Shown piece by piece: positions 1-8,529 of a stretch of DNA of 44,081 nucleotides. The position numbers were made by a program, and so were the translations under genes. Source of the stretch: Clostridiales bacterium (GTDB lineage: Bacteria > Bacillota > Clostridia > Oscillospirales > Oscillospiraceae); assembly GCA_012838345.1 (NCBI GenBank), contig DUPK01000039.1, positions 1 to 44,081 on the forward strand, written 5' to 3'. The notes beneath the pieces were generated by a model. It did not search any database. It was not told where the DNA came from and saw nothing but the letters and a program-made list of their open reading frames with translations. Each line of letters begins with the position of its first letter. The stretch's first letter is position 1.

Positions 1-2
1 AC

Positions 3-719
3 AATATTAATGTTTACTGTAAATTCCGCGCCGATGTGGAAAAATGGACTTGTCAGGAAATCAGCGATGAGCGTCTGCAGACTGCCATCGATATTTATAA
101 TGAGGATCGCGCTGCGATGCGTGCCTTCGATGCTCTGCGCCGTGGCAGTGAGGTTCGTGTAAGCGGCACCGAAGCCATGATAGTTTTGGGCGCTTCCCTC
201 TTTATGGACAAGAAAGAGCATGCTTCCCTTGTTCGTGAACTAATAACGGCAGCCGCCGAGTGGCCAATCTTGCATGGCCCCCGCGTTTTCCTTACCGGCT
301 CTGATCAGGACCTGACGGAGCTGTATGACATTGTTGGTGAATTGGGCGGCATTATTGTAATGGAAGATCACAACTTCGGCGCCAGAATATATGAAAACGA
401 TGTGACCTACCGCGCTGATCCCATCCGTGGGCTCGTGGATCGTTACATCTATCGCATGCCTACCGGCAAGGTAAGTATTGCCCGCCGCGTTGAAACAGTT
501 CGCAAATGTATCACGGATTCCGCGGCAGAAGCGGTTGTGATGTATCTGAAAGTTAATGATATCGGTGCAAGTTGGGAATATCCACATATTAAACATATGT
601 TGGATGAGATGAAAATTCCCATTATAAAGTTCTACGATCAGGAAACTCCGATGAGTAACGCTTACGAGGTAAGAACTGCCATCGGCACCCTGTTTAATCA
701 GCTTAAAGGAGGTAAGTAA
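3..719 (+). CDS. 2-hydroxyacyl-CoA dehydratase subunit, C-terminal part (5' end outside window)
   Basis: The reading frame is already open at the first bases, so the start lies upstream. About 238 residues are visible, roughly the last 60% of a 380-430 residue family member. It resembles the D-component subunits of the FldB/FldC, HgdA/HgdB and HadB/HadC type. These enzymes bind a [4Fe-4S] cluster and dehydrate (R)-2-hydroxyacyl-CoA to enoyl-CoA after one-electron, ATP-driven activation. The C-terminal pattern (a conserved aromatic-rich patch, then a stretch on allied acids and the ending EVRTAIGTLFNQLKGG) is typical. The next subunit starts one base after the stop, with its AAAGGAGG ribosome site inside this gene's end, so the two are co-translated. 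The activator ATPase (HgdC/FldI type) is not in the window and may lie upstream. The family is clear; the substrate is not. Confidence 0.8.
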   Translation, partial: NINVYCKFRADVEKWTCQEISDERLQTAIDIYNEDRAAMRAFDALRRGSEVRVSGTEAMIVLGASLFMDKKEHASLVRELITAAAEWPILHGPRVFLTGSDQDLTELYDIVGELGGIIVMEDHNFGARIYENDVTYRADPIRGLVDRYIYRMPTGKVSIARRVETVRKCITDSAAEAVVMYLKVNDIGASWEYPHIKHMLDEMKIPIIKFYDQETPMSNAYEVRTAIGTLFNQLKGGK

Positions 720-720
720 G

Positions 721-2070
721 ATGGCTGAAGAAGTAATTACAGGACGTACCAAAAGGTCCAAAAAAAATTACGAAGCACCAAAGCTTGCCAGTGCTTTTCA
801 GAAACAGCGCTTCAAAGAGTTCCAGGAGCGTGTAAAGAACGGTGAGCCCTGCGTTCTTTTAAGCGCCAACCATCCGCTGGAATTTCTCATAGCAATGGAT
901 ATTCCATATGTTTGCAATCAGTGGTTTACCGGCATTTGCGCAGCAAAGCAGCTCAGCGGTAATTATTTCCTCAAGATGGAGGAAATGGGATATAAACGCG
1001 GCCTGTGCGGTTATTGCTCTACTTGTCTCGGCTATGCGCTAACCGAAGAATTCATTGACGGTCAGGGCCCTTACGGTGGTATGCCTAAACCCAGCATTGT
1101 TCTCGGAGAGAGGTTCTGCTCCAGCAGCAGTAAGATTATGGAACTTTTTGCCGAGAAAGCAGGAGCCAAGCTCTATAACCTGCAGAATCCAGCCTGCCTT
1201 TATATGCCTGATAATTGGTGGGAGCTCACCCGTTATGATTGGGAAAAGCTCTATGAACCCGGCAAATTGGACGAAGCAGAGGAAGATTTCCGTCAATTAA
1301 TCTCTTTCCTGGAAAAAGAAAGCGGAAAGCGCTTTGACGAGACCAAACTGTTAGAAGTCATGCACAACATCAACAAGCAAGAAGAGTATTACGATAAAAT
1401 CCGCGAGCTGATTGCCGCTTCCCGTCCGACGCCGGTTACCATTCCTGATGTTCTGCCTGCTGTCATGCAGGCACAGTGGAATCGTGGGCTTCCCTGGGCT
1501 GTGGAGCACGCCAAGAATTTCTACGAGGAAATCAAGGCCAAGGCCGATGCCGGCTTCGCTGCGGTTCCCAACGAGCGCATCCGTCTTGCATGGCTTGGTC
1601 TCGGATTTTGGCAAAATTTGGCATTCTATCAGTATTTTGAAGAGAAGTACGGCGCTGCCTTTGTCTGGAGCGTTTATCTTGCTGTGGCTGCGGATAACTA
1701 TATTCGGTATAACTGCGACGAGAATCCTATTCGTGCCGTAGCATCCCATGATCTGACAATGAACGACTGTCTTGAACTTCCGAAGATGAGCGTGCAGTGG
1801 TTTCTTCATGAGTTTAAAAAAGCAGATGTTGATGCTGTTGTATTCTGCCCCGACATGGCTTGCGCTGAACGTAATGTCAAGGCAACCAATTTAACCATCA
1901 AAGCATTGGAAGATGCCGGATATCCCGTATTAAAAATTGAAGCCTCCTATTTGGACGGTAATCTATGGGAGCAGCAGGAATCCATAGTCGTTGGCATGGT
2001 GGAAGAATTCTTGGAAAAGCGCGTTACACCGATTGTGGAGGCCAAAGAGGCCAAACACCGGGTTAAATAA
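721..2070 (+). CDS. 2-hydroxyacyl-CoA dehydratase family subunit
   Basis: This is a 449-residue second D-component subunit. It carries a cysteine cluster near the N-terminus (C96, C99 and C102 in GLCGYCSTC), further cysteines in ERFCSSSSK, and a C-terminal VVFCPDMACAERN segment, as expected of a subunit holding a [4Fe-4S] cluster. The family dehydrates 2-hydroxyacyl-CoA thioesters in amino-acid fermentation (phenyllactate, 2-hydroxyisocaproate, 2-hydroxyglutarate, lactate). The ATG at 721 follows AAAGGAGG by a normal gap. A CoA-transferase gene begins 19 bases after the stop, matching the logic of the fld and had operons, where the transferase makes the CoA ester that the dehydratase uses. 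The long loop of about 60 residues after position 170 is unusual to my eye, so this may be a divergent subfamily. Substrate is unknown. Confidence 0.85.
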   Translation: MAEEVITGRTKRSKKNYEAPKLASAFQKQRFKEFQERVKNGEPCVLLSANHPLEFLIAMDIPYVCNQWFTGICAAKQLSGNYFLKMEEMGYKRGLCGYCSTCLGYALTEEFIDGQGPYGGMPKPSIVLGERFCSSSSKIMELFAEKAGAKLYNLQNPACLYMPDNWWELTRYDWEKLYEPGKLDEAEEDFRQLISFLEKESGKRFDETKLLEVMHNINKQEEYYDKIRELIAASRPTPVTIPDVLPAVMQAQWNRGLPWAVEHAKNFYEEIKAKADAGFAAVPNERIRLAWLGLGFWQNLAFYQYFEEKYGAAFVWSVYLAVAADNYIRYNCDENPIRAVASHDLTMNDCLELPKMSVQWFLHEFKKADVDAVVFCPDMACAERNVKATNLTIKALEDAGYPVLKIEASYLDGNLWEQQESIVVGMVEEFLEKRVTPIVEAKEAKHRVK

Positions 2071-2089
2071 AAAAGGAAGGAGTTTAGCT

Positions 2090-3316
2090 ATGGAACACAT
2101 TCCTAATGCACTGGAAGGCGTAAATGTTCTAGACTTTACGCAATTTGCTTCCGGGCCCATCTGCACGTTGACTCTGGCACATCTTGGAGCCAACATCATT
2201 AAAGTAGAGCGTCCTATATACGGTGAAGCTGGCCGTGCCGGCACAAAGAACGGCGAAGATATGCTGTGGACCACGCTCCACGCTAATAAGAAGAGCATTA
2301 CGGCAGATATGAAGAACCCCAAAGGCAAAGAATTGCTCTTTAGGATGATAAAAAAGTGTGATGTTGTCGTGGAAAACATGGCGCCTGGTACTTTTGAGAG
2401 ACTCGGCTTCGGATGGGATATTCTCAAGGAAGTCAACCCACGCATTATTTTCTGCCAAATCAAGGGGTACGCAGATAACAGTCCCTGGGCAGGTATGCCT
2501 GCATTTGATGGACCTGTGCAGGCCACTGGTGGCATTGCTGCACAGACTGGCCAGCTTGGTGGTCCTCCCACTATTTCCGGCATTGCTCTGGCTGATGACC
2601 CTTCCGGTCACTATGCTGCTACCGGTATTCTCGCGGCACTTTACCAGCGTACCGTCACCGGACGTGGTCAGCAAGTGCGCATAAATATGCAGGAAGTCGC
2701 AATCTCCGGTTCCCGCATGTCGTTTGCATCGCAGGATGCAAACCTGATTCGTGGTCAAGGTCTTCCCTTTGTACCGCCTAGTGCGCCAAACGATGTTTTC
2801 CCTACCAAGCCAAGAGAAAACGACCCAAGCAACAACGATTATATCTATCTTTATGTCAATATGCGTACTCCTGGTCCTAAGAATGCAGGTTGGATTGGAC
2901 TCTGCAACAGCATCGGCAAGCCCGAATGGATCAATGATCCCAACTTTGAGAGCGGCGCCCAGCGCTGGGAGCGCCGTGAAGAAATCCGCAAAGCCATTAT
3001 CGCCTGGACACTGCAGCATGACAAGGAAGAAGCCATGCGTATTCTCGGTGGTGCCGGCGTTCCCTGCGGCGCAGTTCTATCAATTCAGGACATCATGCAT
3101 GACCAATCTATGTTAGATAGCGGATTCCTTCAGGTAATGCATCATAGTGAGTTTGGCGACATTATTCAGGTCGGTTCTGCATATCATCTGAGTGACACCA
3201 AGTTTGAAATTCAGCCGTCACCGAAACTCGGCCAACATAATGACGAAATCTATAAAGGTTTTCTTGGCCTTTCCAATGAAGAATACGAAGCATACAAAGC
3301 CTGCGGTGCAATATGA
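2090..3316 (+). CDS. CaiB/BaiF family III CoA-transferase (FldA/HadA-like)
   Basis: The product is 408 residues. The ATG at 2090 is preceded by AAGGAAGGAG with good spacing; an in-frame extension upstream overlaps the previous gene and lacks a ribosome site. The N-terminal LEGVNVLDFTQFASGP and LGANIIKVERP segments, VVVENMAPGTFERLG, and the catalytic-type aspartate in AFDGPVQATGG (about D140) are hallmarks of family III CoA-transferases. These move CoA from an acyl-CoA product to the incoming free acid through an aspartyl-CoA intermediate. Directly downstream of two 2-hydroxyacyl-CoA dehydratase subunits, it probably activates the hydroxy acid at the expense of the enoyl- or acyl-CoA product. 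The length is normal and no defects are seen. Confidence 0.9.
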   Translation: MEHIPNALEGVNVLDFTQFASGPICTLTLAHLGANIIKVERPIYGEAGRAGTKNGEDMLWTTLHANKKSITADMKNPKGKELLFRMIKKCDVVVENMAPGTFERLGFGWDILKEVNPRIIFCQIKGYADNSPWAGMPAFDGPVQATGGIAAQTGQLGGPPTISGIALADDPSGHYAATGILAALYQRTVTGRGQQVRINMQEVAISGSRMSFASQDANLIRGQGLPFVPPSAPNDVFPTKPRENDPSNNDYIYLYVNMRTPGPKNAGWIGLCNSIGKPEWINDPNFESGAQRWERREEIRKAIIAWTLQHDKEEAMRILGGAGVPCGAVLSIQDIMHDQSMLDSGFLQVMHHSEFGDIIQVGSAYHLSDTKFEIQPSPKLGQHNDEIYKGFLGLSNEEYEAYKACGAI

Positions 3317-3378
3317 TTGTGCGTACGTCCAATGTCTAAAACTACATAAAAAGAATATTTTTGAGGGGAGACTTGATT

Positions 3379-4668
3379 GTGGTTAATTTAATAATTTTCC
3401 TCGTCGCAGTCATCTTGAGCATTGTTCTGGGTTCGAAGACTAAAACCAATGTCGGAATCTGGGGTATCGTTTTCGCGTTTATTCTCGGCTTCGCGATCTG
3501 CAAGCTCCCTGCCACCAAAGTACTTGCCAACTTCCCCACAACGCTATTCTACAATTTCTTTATTGCTTGTTTGTTCTATGGCTTCGCCGCAGTCAATGGA
3601 ACAATGGAAGTGCTTGCCAGAAAGTTAATGTATTTTTTCCGAAATGTACAGTGGATGGCCCCCCATCACGCTTTTCCTCAGCGCACTGATTATCTCTGCC
3701 TGCGGTTCCGATCTTTCTGCATCTATCATTCTTTCTCCGATGGCTTTCAATCTGGCTCTTGAAATGGGCTTCAATCCTTTCGTTGCTCTGGTTGGTATCT
3801 GGGGCGGCTCTATGGCTGTTATGATGTTCCCTTGGACCACCACCGGCGGTATCAATCTCGGTACCATGATGGGTTCTCTGACTGAGGCAGAGGCCTATGC
3901 AGGCACTTATTTTGCCGGTGCAACAGGATTTGTTTTCCTGACGATTGAATTCATTGTCATCTGCCTTATCACAAAGGCATTCAAACCCAAAAATACTTCT
4001 GCAATGACACAGGAAAAGACTGCTACCTTTAACAAGGTTCAATCTACCACCATTAAAGTCATTCTAATTGTCCTCGTACTTATCATTATACCCAGCCTGA
4101 TTCAGCTACTTGCTCCAAACCCTGTCACCAAGTGGATCAGCTCCAACCTTAGTGCTCAGCTGCTTTGGACTGCCGGTTCCCTTGTTTTGGCTCTTCTCAA
4201 GTGCGGCAACCTCAAGGAAATCATTACCAAGAAAGTTCCCTGGGATCCCATCATTTTGGTTGTCGGTATGTCCTTGCTGTTCGGCCTAGCCAATCCCATG
4301 GGTGTTGTTAATACGCTAGGTAATATCCTTTTGTCTGTGCCCGGCTGGTGCGTCCCGCCAATTCTGGCGTTCATATGCGCATTCCTCAGCTTCTTTGTGT
4401 CTGGCGCCATAATCGGGCCGTTCTTCATTCCTATGGCTGCAACGCTTGCAGCCACAAGTGGCGTCTCTCTGTCCGTCATCCTCACCTGCGTTGTTGCCGG
4501 TGCTGGTGTTTCTTCCGTCAGCCCGGTCTCTCAGGGGGGGCTTCCGCTTTGACTGGTTGCCCAACCGCAGAACTTAGTGCAGTCATGATGAATAAGCAGA
4601 TGAAGCTCGCTATTATCAATATGTGCATTTATGCTGTGTATGCACTGCTGCTCAGTGTTATTTTCTGA
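3379..4668 (+). pseudogene. MatC/SLC13-like carboxylate transporter with two frameshifts
   Basis: The GTG at 3379 sits 8 bases after GAGGGGAG and starts a hydrophobic protein of a family resembling MatC-type dicarboxylate carriers. Frame 1 runs to the C6 run at 3659-3664. Removing one C continues WMAPITLFLSALIISACGSD in the next frame. At the G7 run 4534-4540 an extra G is needed to pass from VSPVSQGG into ASALTGCPTAELSAVMM and reach the stop at 4668. The repaired protein would be about 430 residues with roughly ten membrane segments, normal for the family. The two shifts cancel in frame. Both lie in homopolymers, so they may be sequencing or assembly errors rather than real mutations. Its position after the CoA-transferase suggests import of the hydroxy acid or export of the reduced acid. 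Confidence 0.7.
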
Positions 4669-4684
4669 TTTACCCTTGTGTTTT

Positions 4685-4711
4685 CTGTAGGAGCGCATTG
4701 CGCTCCTACAG
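4685..4711 (+). terminator. Perfect 13-bp hairpin after the transporter
   Basis: CTGTAGGAGCGCA, one T, then its exact reverse complement, starting 17 bases after the transporter stop. Only a short T-rich stretch follows (GTTTAT), so it is a structural end or weak terminator rather than a textbook intrinsic terminator. The loop of a single base means the top pairs must open; the stem is effectively an inverted repeat. Confidence 0.55.
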
Positions 4712-5171
4712 TTTATAGATTGGTCGGAGGGCGTGACTTTTTCGGTTATTGACGAAGTCAATGTGCTGGAATTTGCCATCCAATCCTATTCCTCTGGAAC
4801 AGAGCGAAGGGCGCATTTATTGGTACAAAAAGCTTGGGACTATATGTTTGAAGTAGCCGTACAGACCAAAAAAGGCACAGTGCCGGAGCGTGTTCCGTAT
4901 TGTTGTTAAGGAAACCTCACTATCGCCCAGTATATCACTAAAAAGATTGACAGTCTCATGACTTTTGATGCTTTTCCTGGGCGCCGTGGCAGGCCTAAGG
5001 GCCCATGGAGTACCTGGTGCAAGGACAGCATGAACGCGCTGATTTCCTTTTTTCAATGGTAATACAGTGACTAAGAGTACCCACGATTGTATACCCAGCT
5101 TTAACATATCGTCGATAAATACATAATCAACCGATATAAATCAATCATAAATAATAATGGGGAGACAAAAA
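4712..5171. other. Gene-poor 460-bp gap, possible decayed coding remnant
   Basis: No intact gene is seen. On the + strand 4733-4911 is open for about 58 codons (including AFAIQSY-like and AWDYMFEVAVQTKKG-type text) and ends in TAA. A second open piece from about 4912 to 5062 reads LTIAQYITKKIDSL and GRRGRPKGPWSTW before a stop. Together they look like a broken small gene that I do not recognise. The last 60 bases are A+T-rich and probably hold the promoter of the alcohol dehydrogenase gene, but I cannot point to clear -35 and -10 boxes. Confidence 0.35.
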
Positions 5172-6344
5172 ATGTCAGTATCTACATTTAATTTATGGCC
5201 AAAGAAGCTGGTTATCGGGCAGGGCTCGATAGGTCAGCTCGGCGACGAAGTGAAGGCGTTCGGTGCGAAAAAAGTAATCCTTTTTGCAGGCCCGCACATT
5301 TCAAAAACGAAAATAGTCCTTGAACCTGTACAGGCTCTTAAGGATGCGGGACTAGATATCTGTTTGTTCAGTAGTTTTGGAGCGAATCCTACCGACGTTC
5401 AGGTCATGGGCGCTGTTGAAAAGATAAAAGAATTCAAACCTGACATTATCGTCTGCATAGGTGGCGGCAGTCCTATTGACGCGGCGAAGGCGGCAAACGT
5501 CATCTATACGCACGGCGGCACGCTGGCTGAGTACGACGCGGCCATAGGCGGCTTCCAGAAGATAGAGCCGAAGCTTCTGCCTTTTATCGCTATACCTACG
5601 ACTGCAGGAACGGGAACCGAAGTTACCTGGGTAAGCGTTATTACGAGCACGGAAAAGAATTTGAAATTCGGTGTGCTTAGCCCGTTTTTGATTCCAGATG
5701 TTGCAGTACTTGATCCAGATTTGACATTGGGCCTTCCTCCGAAGACTACGGCTTATACGGGGATGGATGCACTCACGCATCTTATAGAAGCTTACGTATC
5801 TGTAGTCAATTTTCCGATAGCTGATGCTATGTGTATACATGGCATAAAAATGGTACGCGATGCGCTTCCTGTTGCGTTCGCAGACGGTAACAATATTAAG
5901 GCAAGGGAAGATATGCTTGTGGCTTCTATGATGGCTGGTGCTGCGTTTACTGTAAATAACCTTGGTCTCTGCCATCAGATGGCGCACCAATTAAGTGCCT
6001 ATTGCGGTCTCGCGCACGGTTTAGCTAACGCTATCTTGCTCCCCCATGTTATGAAATTTAACCTCCCTGCAAATCCTAAGAAATATGCGGATGTTGCAGA
6101 GGCGTTAGGTGCAGACATAAAGGGAATGCCTGTAGAAGTTGCTGCTTGTAAAGCCGTTGAATTGGTCGAAAAGTTGTGTGCAGAGCTCGGTATACCCAGA
6201 CACCTTGACGATGTCGGAGTAGACAAGTCTCTTGTCCCAGCAATGGCAATCACAGCTCTACAGGACAATGTCGGTAACACAAATCCAAGGCCTACCACTG
6301 TTGAGCAATGTGAACAAGTATTCTACTGCGCGTTCAGAAGATAA
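5172..6344 (+). CDS. Iron-containing alcohol dehydrogenase
   Basis: The product is 390 residues from the ATG at 5172, which lies 7 bases after GGGGAG; an ATG at 5157 upstream of that site is not credible. It is a group III Fe-dependent alcohol dehydrogenase. It shows the nucleotide-binding GGGSPIDAAKA (about 97-107), the TTAGTGTE loop (143-150), and the metal ligands D199 and H203 in GMDALTHLIEAYVS with H268 and H282 in HQMAHQLSAYCGLAHG, spaced as in FucO. The NPRPTT box near the end is intact. It interconverts an aldehyde and an alcohol with NAD(P)H in the cytoplasm. An aldehyde dehydrogenase starts 17 bases later, so the pair probably handled one aldehyde. Whether it serves the dehydratase operon or is a separate acquisition is unclear. 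Confidence 0.9.
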   Translation: MSVSTFNLWPKKLVIGQGSIGQLGDEVKAFGAKKVILFAGPHISKTKIVLEPVQALKDAGLDICLFSSFGANPTDVQVMGAVEKIKEFKPDIIVCIGGGSPIDAAKAANVIYTHGGTLAEYDAAIGGFQKIEPKLLPFIAIPTTAGTGTEVTWVSVITSTEKNLKFGVLSPFLIPDVAVLDPDLTLGLPPKTTAYTGMDALTHLIEAYVSVVNFPIADAMCIHGIKMVRDALPVAFADGNNIKAREDMLVASMMAGAAFTVNNLGLCHQMAHQLSAYCGLAHGLANAILLPHVMKFNLPANPKKYADVAEALGADIKGMPVEVAACKAVELVEKLCAELGIPRHLDDVGVDKSLVPAMAITALQDNVGNTNPRPTTVEQCEQVFYCAFRR

Positions 6345-6360
6345 GGAAGGAAATGATTAT

Positions 6361-7190
6361 TTGAAGGAATACAAACTATTTATTGGTGGAGAATGGGTGC
6401 CGACAGTCAGCGGCAAGGTGATCGATGACTTAAACCCGGCAGATGGAAGCGTTTTTGCGAAAGTACATACCGCAGGTCCCGATGAGGTTGAGGCCGCGAT
6501 TTCAGCAGCATATGCATCCCGCGAAGTATGGGCTGGAACACTGGCAGCAGACAGGGAGAAAATTCTCCTTAAGGCCGCCGACCACCTAGAAGCAAACATT
6601 ATGGATTTCGCTACACGCCTTATTGAGGAAAGCGGATCCACTTTCGTGAAGTCTATGGGTGAACTACTTGAAAGCGTCAATATCTTTCGCACTGCCGCAG
6701 GTGAGTGCCGTAGAGTAGACGGAGGAATTGTCCCGAGTGATGAGTCGGGCCAGATATCTACATATCTCAGGCTGCCCATCGGAGTTGTAGCCGGCATCGC
6801 GCCTTTTAACTATCCATTTCTTCTGGCGCTAAACAAAGTCGCGCTGGCTCTGGCTGCGGGCAATACCTTTATTCTGAAGCCTTCTTCTGACACCCCTGTC
6901 AGCGGTCTGATGATTGCCGAATGCCTTGCGGCCGGCGGGCTACCCAAAGGTGTTTTCAGTGTTATTCCCGGACCGGGCGACATTGTGGGGGATGCTCTTA
7001 TGGAGGATTCCAGAGTAAAAATGATTACTTTTACTGGTTCAACCACTGTTGGACGTTCCATAGCCGTAAAAGCAGCAGCAAACCTCAAGAAGTATACTCT
7101 CGAAATGGGCGGCAAAAATCCTCTTATCATATTAAAGGACTTCAACCTCGAAAAGGCCGTGACAATTGCTACCTTCGGCGCTTATCTTCA
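6361..7190 (+). pseudogene. Aldehyde dehydrogenase, truncated before the catalytic cysteine
   Basis: A TTG at 6361, ten bases after AAGGAAGG, starts an ALDH-superfamily protein. Visible landmarks are APFNYPF (catalytic Asn near 150), KPSSDTP (K173), FTGSTTVG (224-231) and the general base in TLEMGGKNP (E248). After residue about 277 (ATFGAYLQ), where relatives continue with the GQ.C motif holding the nucleophilic cysteine, the frame runs eight foreign codons to a stop at 7215. The remaining 200 residues are absent. The break coincides with a sharp drop in G+C and the beginning of the TnsE-like fragment. The gene is therefore broken by insertion or deletion, or the junction is an assembly chimera. 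It cannot be an active dehydrogenase. Confidence 0.85.
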
Positions 7191-7763
7191 ATTGTCGAAG
7201 AAGGGGTTGATATAGTATCAACAAAAAGCCCTACGGATAGAGGAATAGCTTATAAATTGGAAATAGATGATACAGGTAAGAATACAATTTATATTCAGAG
7301 CGATAAAGCTTTTCCGGATTTCAACACAGTTTTAAACGACTTGAAGCGTTTTATGAATATTGATGATAGTAATACAAAGGCTTTTATCGGTGAATATCCA
7401 GGTGACTTTTCTTTTTGCAAGAATGACTCAGGCGAGAAACGAAAATATATAGTTGCGGATATTAAAATAAAGAATAAATACGAGAATTGGCTTGTAATTG
7501 ATGTTGAAAATACTATCCATTCCTCGGCTTTAATGCTTATTATTCGTAAAAGTTCAAAACTGGGAGAAGATGCAGAAAGTCAGGCAAGTAAATTGATTGA
7601 AAAGCTTGTATATATAGGAAACGGTCATTGGACAAGCAGTTGCTTTGACGAGGTTGAAAAATTGAGGATACCTTACAATACCCTTAGACACAATAAAAAT
7701 AGAAGTCCTTATATATGGGCAAAATATATTAGTGAAAAAATAGACAAGCTCCAGCATAAGTAA
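7191..7763 (+). pseudogene. TnsE-like C-terminal fragment (Tn7-type transposition protein)
   Basis: About 190 codons of A+T-rich coding sequence without its own start, fused at about 7190 to the broken aldehyde dehydrogenase in a different frame. The pattern YIVADIKIKN...WLVIDVEN, a leucine/isoleucine strand, then GNGHWTSSCFDEVE and RIPYNTLRHNKN matches what I remember of the Tn7 TnsE C-terminal domain (RVIKAVGV...FVLLEVDASDG, LNWPNSLFDQLYG, HRGVNHPK). TnsE steers Tn7 to conjugating plasmids and replication forks by binding the sliding clamp and 3'-recessed DNA. Here only the distal domain survives and no TnsA, TnsB, TnsC or TnsD is seen. The family call is from memory of one reference protein. 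An unrelated hypothetical protein remains possible. Confidence 0.5.
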
Positions 7764-7795
7764 AGACTTATACTACTGAGTACTGGTAAGTGAAA

Positions 7796-7838
7796 CCTCG
7801 TGCTATCTTACTAAAACAAACTCAAAGATAGCACGAGG
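7796..7838. repeat. Inverted repeat, 14-bp perfect stem
   Basis: CCTCGTGCTATCTT at 7796-7809 and its exact complement at 7825-7838, with a 15-base loop. It lies 33 bases after the TnsE-like stop. No T-run follows, so it is not a convincing terminator; it could be an element-specific structure. Confidence 0.6.
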
Positions 7839-8000
7839 ACAGCTTTCTGGTAGATTATGGTGCATAACTCTCCGGGTCATATGCAGGCTCTATGCAATGG
7901 GTGAACAGAGAAAATGGCCTAAATAGATGTAATATTATGGTAGTTATCCGGATTGTTATATTCTAATCCACTAGTTTTCTCGTTCTAAAAACACTCGAAT

Positions 8001-8021
8001 AAAATAGGGTAAAAATCTGTA
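8001..8021 (+). repeat. 21-bp direct repeat, copy 1
   Basis: AAAATAGGGTAAAAATCTGT plus A; identical to 8492-8512. A looser copy lies at 8358-8377 (AAAAAAGGTAAATCTTTGTA). Possible recombinase arm or TnsB-type sites, or duplicated element ends. Confidence 0.7.
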
Positions 8022-8190
8022 AAATGATCCCCAAATCGCCCCAATAATTACCCTATACTTACTCAATTATCCTAAGGATATGCCCATATTTGCAGTGGTA
8101 AGCTTTTTTGGGGCATGAAGAGGGTAGCTTTCGGGTAGAAGATGGGAACTTATGGTCTCCATATATCCTCATTGTCAGGGGGTTTACCCT

Positions 8191-8350
8191 ATGAGCATGA
8201 AGGAAGGAAGAACTATTAGACATAGGCCAGCAGAAAATTATGAAGAAGAGTTGAGCCGTTATGAATACCGAGCAGTATGGCATCAGTAATCAGACCGCAC
8301 GGAACTACATAGTGAGGATGCACCGAAACGCAAGCAGGCTAATATTATGA
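8191..8350 (+). pseudogene. Two overlapping short frames, possible broken DNA-binding protein
   Basis: The frame from ATG 8191 gives 32 residues (starting MSMKEGRTIRHRPAENYEEE) and stops at 8289. The overlapping frame from ATG 8261 gives 29 residues ending at 8350 and contains EQYGISNQTARNYIVRMHRN, which has the rhythm of a helix-turn-helix. A one-base shift near 8262-8270 would join them into a protein of about 52 residues. The start has only a weak G-rich stretch upstream. I do not recognise the family. It may be a small regulator or excision-type protein of the element that decayed here. Confidence 0.3.
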
Positions 8351-8407
8351 TAAGTACAAAAAAGGTAAATCTTTGTACTGCATTTATTACCCTTGACCCC
8401 TAAAACA

Positions 8408-8476
8408 AAGGGAACCGGCTGTGACAGTACCCTTGAAGAGGCTGTAGAGATAGGACTTGAACCTATGAGCTTCAGG
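8408..8476 (-). pseudogene. Diverged copy of tRNA-fMet 3' half plus terminator
   Basis: Positions 8435-8476 align without gaps to 8558-8599 of the intact tRNA gene region with 31 of 42 identities by my count, and the T-arm (ATAGG TTCAAGT CCTAT on the minus strand) is still paired. The hairpin 8408-8434 corresponds to the real tRNA terminator at 8530-8557. The whole block is displaced by about 123 bases. A tRNA 3' half repeated beside the intact gene is the usual product of integration into a tRNA gene. Confidence 0.6.
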
Positions 8477-8491
8477 ATTGTGTAAAAGTAC

Positions 8492-8512
8492 AAAATAGGG
8501 TAAAAATCTGTA
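8492..8512 (+). repeat. 21-bp direct repeat, copy 2
   Basis: Identical to 8001-8021. It is followed by TTATTTACCCT, so AGGGTAA and TTACCCT form a short inverted pair just past the tRNA terminator. Confidence 0.7.
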
Positions 8513-8529
8513 TTATTTACCCTAAAACG

